Source of the DNA: Clostridia bacterium
GTDB taxonomy: Bacteria > Bacillota > Clostridia > Oscillospirales > CAG-272
Direction of reading: 5' to 3'
Assembly: GCA_017382615.1 (NCBI GenBank)
Contig: JAFNZX010000197.1
Location: 1-7,310 of the forward strand
Length of the DNA: 7,310 bases
Shown piece after piece: positions 6,428-7,310 of this stretch. Both the position numbers and the translations under genes were made by a program. Position 1 is the first letter of the stretch; each line of letters begins with the position of its first letter. The notes under the pieces were generated by a model. It saw nothing but the letters and a program-made list of their open reading frames with translations, did not search any database and was not told the DNA's origin.

Positions 6428-6432
6428 TCCGC

Positions 6433-6461
6433 TTGACAAAGTGTGCAGTCATTCCTATAAT
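6433..6461 (+). promoter_or_regulatory. Consensus sigma-A promoter of the acyl-CoA synthetase gene
   Basis: TTGACA (6433-6438), a 17-nt spacer and TATAAT (6456-6461) match the vegetative consensus exactly. Transcription is expected near 6468, giving a leader of roughly 34 nt. A perfect core promoter is often paired with repression, which fits the two dyads just upstream. Confidence 0.85.
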
Positions 6462-6501
6462 GTAAGGGAATATAAACCTGCTTTGAAACGAGGTGCAAAT
6501 C

Positions 6502-7310
6502 ATGAAACAACATATGACAAAAGCATCAAGCAGCTATTGCCCCAAAATCTGGGATGCGTCTGATTTGTATGCTGCCATGCGTGAGCATGGCGATAAGGTT
6601 GCGTTGCGCTATATAGAAGGCGGCAAGGTCAAGGATATGACTTATAAAGTCTTTTGCGATAATATTTTGGATATGGCGGCGGGACTTGACGCGCTGGGAC
6701 TTTCGGGCAAGCGAATTGCGCTGATCGGAGAGAACAGCCCCAAGTGGCTGACGGCGTATATTGCCGTGCTTGCCATGGATAGCGTCATTATTCCCATGGA
6801 TAAGGAGATTACACTCCCTCAGATCGAGCAATTTATTGCGTCTGTGGATGCCGAGGCAGTGATTTATGGGGATTCCTTTAACGGCAAGTTTGATGCAGCA
6901 ATGGATGCCCATCCGACCTTAAAGCATTTTATTCCCATGTTGCCCGAGCGAGGCGACCACGAAAAGGTCACAGCCTTTGATAAGGTGCTGCGCATGGGGG
7001 GCGGCAGCGTGCGCGCAGGCTGGAATTTGCCTCGTATTCAGGATAGAGCCAAAATGGCGCAAATGCTGTTTACCTCGGGCACGACGGGCTCCTCCAAGTG
7101 CGTCATGCTCAGCCAGCAGAATATTTATTCCACCGTCAACGCAGCCATGCGCTATATCAATATGACGCCCGACGACGTATCCTTGAGCGTACTGCCCGTG
7201 CATCACACCTACGAGCTGATGTGCCTGCAGGCGGAGCTGCTGCTGGGCATGACGATTTGCATCAACGACAAGCTGCGTCACGTGGTCAAGAACATGAACC
7301 GTTTTCAGCC
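6502..7310 (+). CDS. AMP-forming acyl-CoA synthetase-like protein, 5' part
   Basis: Member of the adenylate-forming superfamily, which activates a carboxylic acid with ATP to an acyl-adenylate and usually transfers it to CoA. About 270 N-terminal residues are present; the frame is open at the window edge, so the C-terminal half is unseen. The start ATG follows GAGGTG (6490-6495) with a 6-nt spacer; a second ATG four codons on is possible. Recognisable elements are the N-terminal fold (TYKVFCDNILDMAAGLDALG, 47-66), RIALIGENSPKW (71-82), the A3 nucleotide loop LFTSGTTGSSKCVMLS (189-204) and the A4-like LPVHHTYE (231-238). The A3 loop has Ser-Ser-Lys-Cys where many members have x-Pro-Lys-Gly. 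There is no signal peptide or membrane segment in the visible part, so a cytoplasmic location is likely. The HHTYE form and overall layout resemble long-chain fatty acid-CoA ligases, but the substrate cannot be fixed without the C-terminal half. It is divergent from the lipoprotein cluster. Confidence 0.87.
   Translation, partial: MKQHMTKASSSYCPKIWDASDLYAAMREHGDKVALRYIEGGKVKDMTYKVFCDNILDMAAGLDALGLSGKRIALIGENSPKWLTAYIAVLAMDSVIIPMDKEITLPQIEQFIASVDAEAVIYGDSFNGKFDAAMDAHPTLKHFIPMLPERGDHEKVTAFDKVLRMGGGSVRAGWNLPRIQDRAKMAQMLFTSGTTGSSKCVMLSQQNIYSTVNAAMRYINMTPDDVSLSVLPVHHTYELMCLQAELLLGMTICINDKLRHVVKNMNRFQ

Noticed and set aside
6336..6563. 75-residue open frame on the plus strand
   Set aside because: It spans the dyads and promoter and overlaps the acyl-CoA synthetase start in another frame. 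No ribosome binding site or family resemblance.
6526..7281. Minus-strand open frames of 128 and 120 residues
   Set aside because: Both are antisense to the acyl-CoA synthetase, whose A3 and A4 motifs identify the true frame. Their His/Gln/Ala-rich translations look like shadows.
1..7310. CRISPR array, tRNA or rRNA gene, insertion sequence or prophage
   Set aside because: No regularly spaced direct repeats, tRNA cloverleaf, rRNA-like stretch, transposase motif or phage gene was seen on either strand.

Overview
The window looks like chromosomal DNA of a gut-type, low-to-mid-GC Gram-positive of the Clostridia (Oscillospiraceae-like). The evidence is indirect: AGGAGG-type ribosome binding sites, near-consensus sigma-A promoters with 17-bp spacers, and lipoprotein signal peptides followed by Thr/Pro/Glu-rich linkers of the 'TTxAPETT' style common in these bacteria. 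The species cannot be named from the sequence.

Layout: (1) Positions 1-191 (+) carry the 3' end of triosephosphate isomerase, whose frame is interrupted by an in-frame TAA at 27-29. (2) A 17-bp perfect hairpin (204-241) separates it from the convergent gene to its right. (3) Positions 251-6163 (-) hold three consecutive predicted surface lipoproteins. In transcription order these are a 1075-residue right-handed beta-helix protein with a GH110-like catalytic signature and three related C-terminal beta-sandwich modules (2936-6163), a 333-residue lipoprotein of no named function (1780-2781), and a family-1-type extracellular solute-binding lipoprotein (251-1732). (4) A divergent intergenic region (6164-6501) carries a promoter in each direction and several dyad-symmetric sites. 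(5) Positions 6502-7310 (+) hold the first ~270 codons of an AMP-forming acyl-CoA synthetase-like enzyme, cut by the window edge.

Two transcription units are visible on the minus strand. The beta-helix gene has its own promoter (6282-6310) and ends at a stem-loop (2891-2922). The small lipoprotein has its own promoter (2827-2855), and the solute-binding protein follows it after 47 nt with no terminator between, so these two are probably co-transcribed. The stem-loop after the beta-helix gene lacks a downstream T-run on its own strand, so read-through into the other two genes is possible. As an inference, the three lipoproteins could form a cell-surface glycan-handling set (hydrolase, accessory protein, binding protein). 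No ABC permease or ATPase lies in the window, so this is unproven.

The ordinary parts are tpiA, the acyl-CoA synthetase and the promoters. The parts worth a second look are the beta-helix protein's active-site spacing and triple module array, the small lipoprotein with its HYL / YYALGSY / DxYDW / LHxxGLA motif set, the paired operator-like dyads in the divergent region, and the tpiA nonsense codon.
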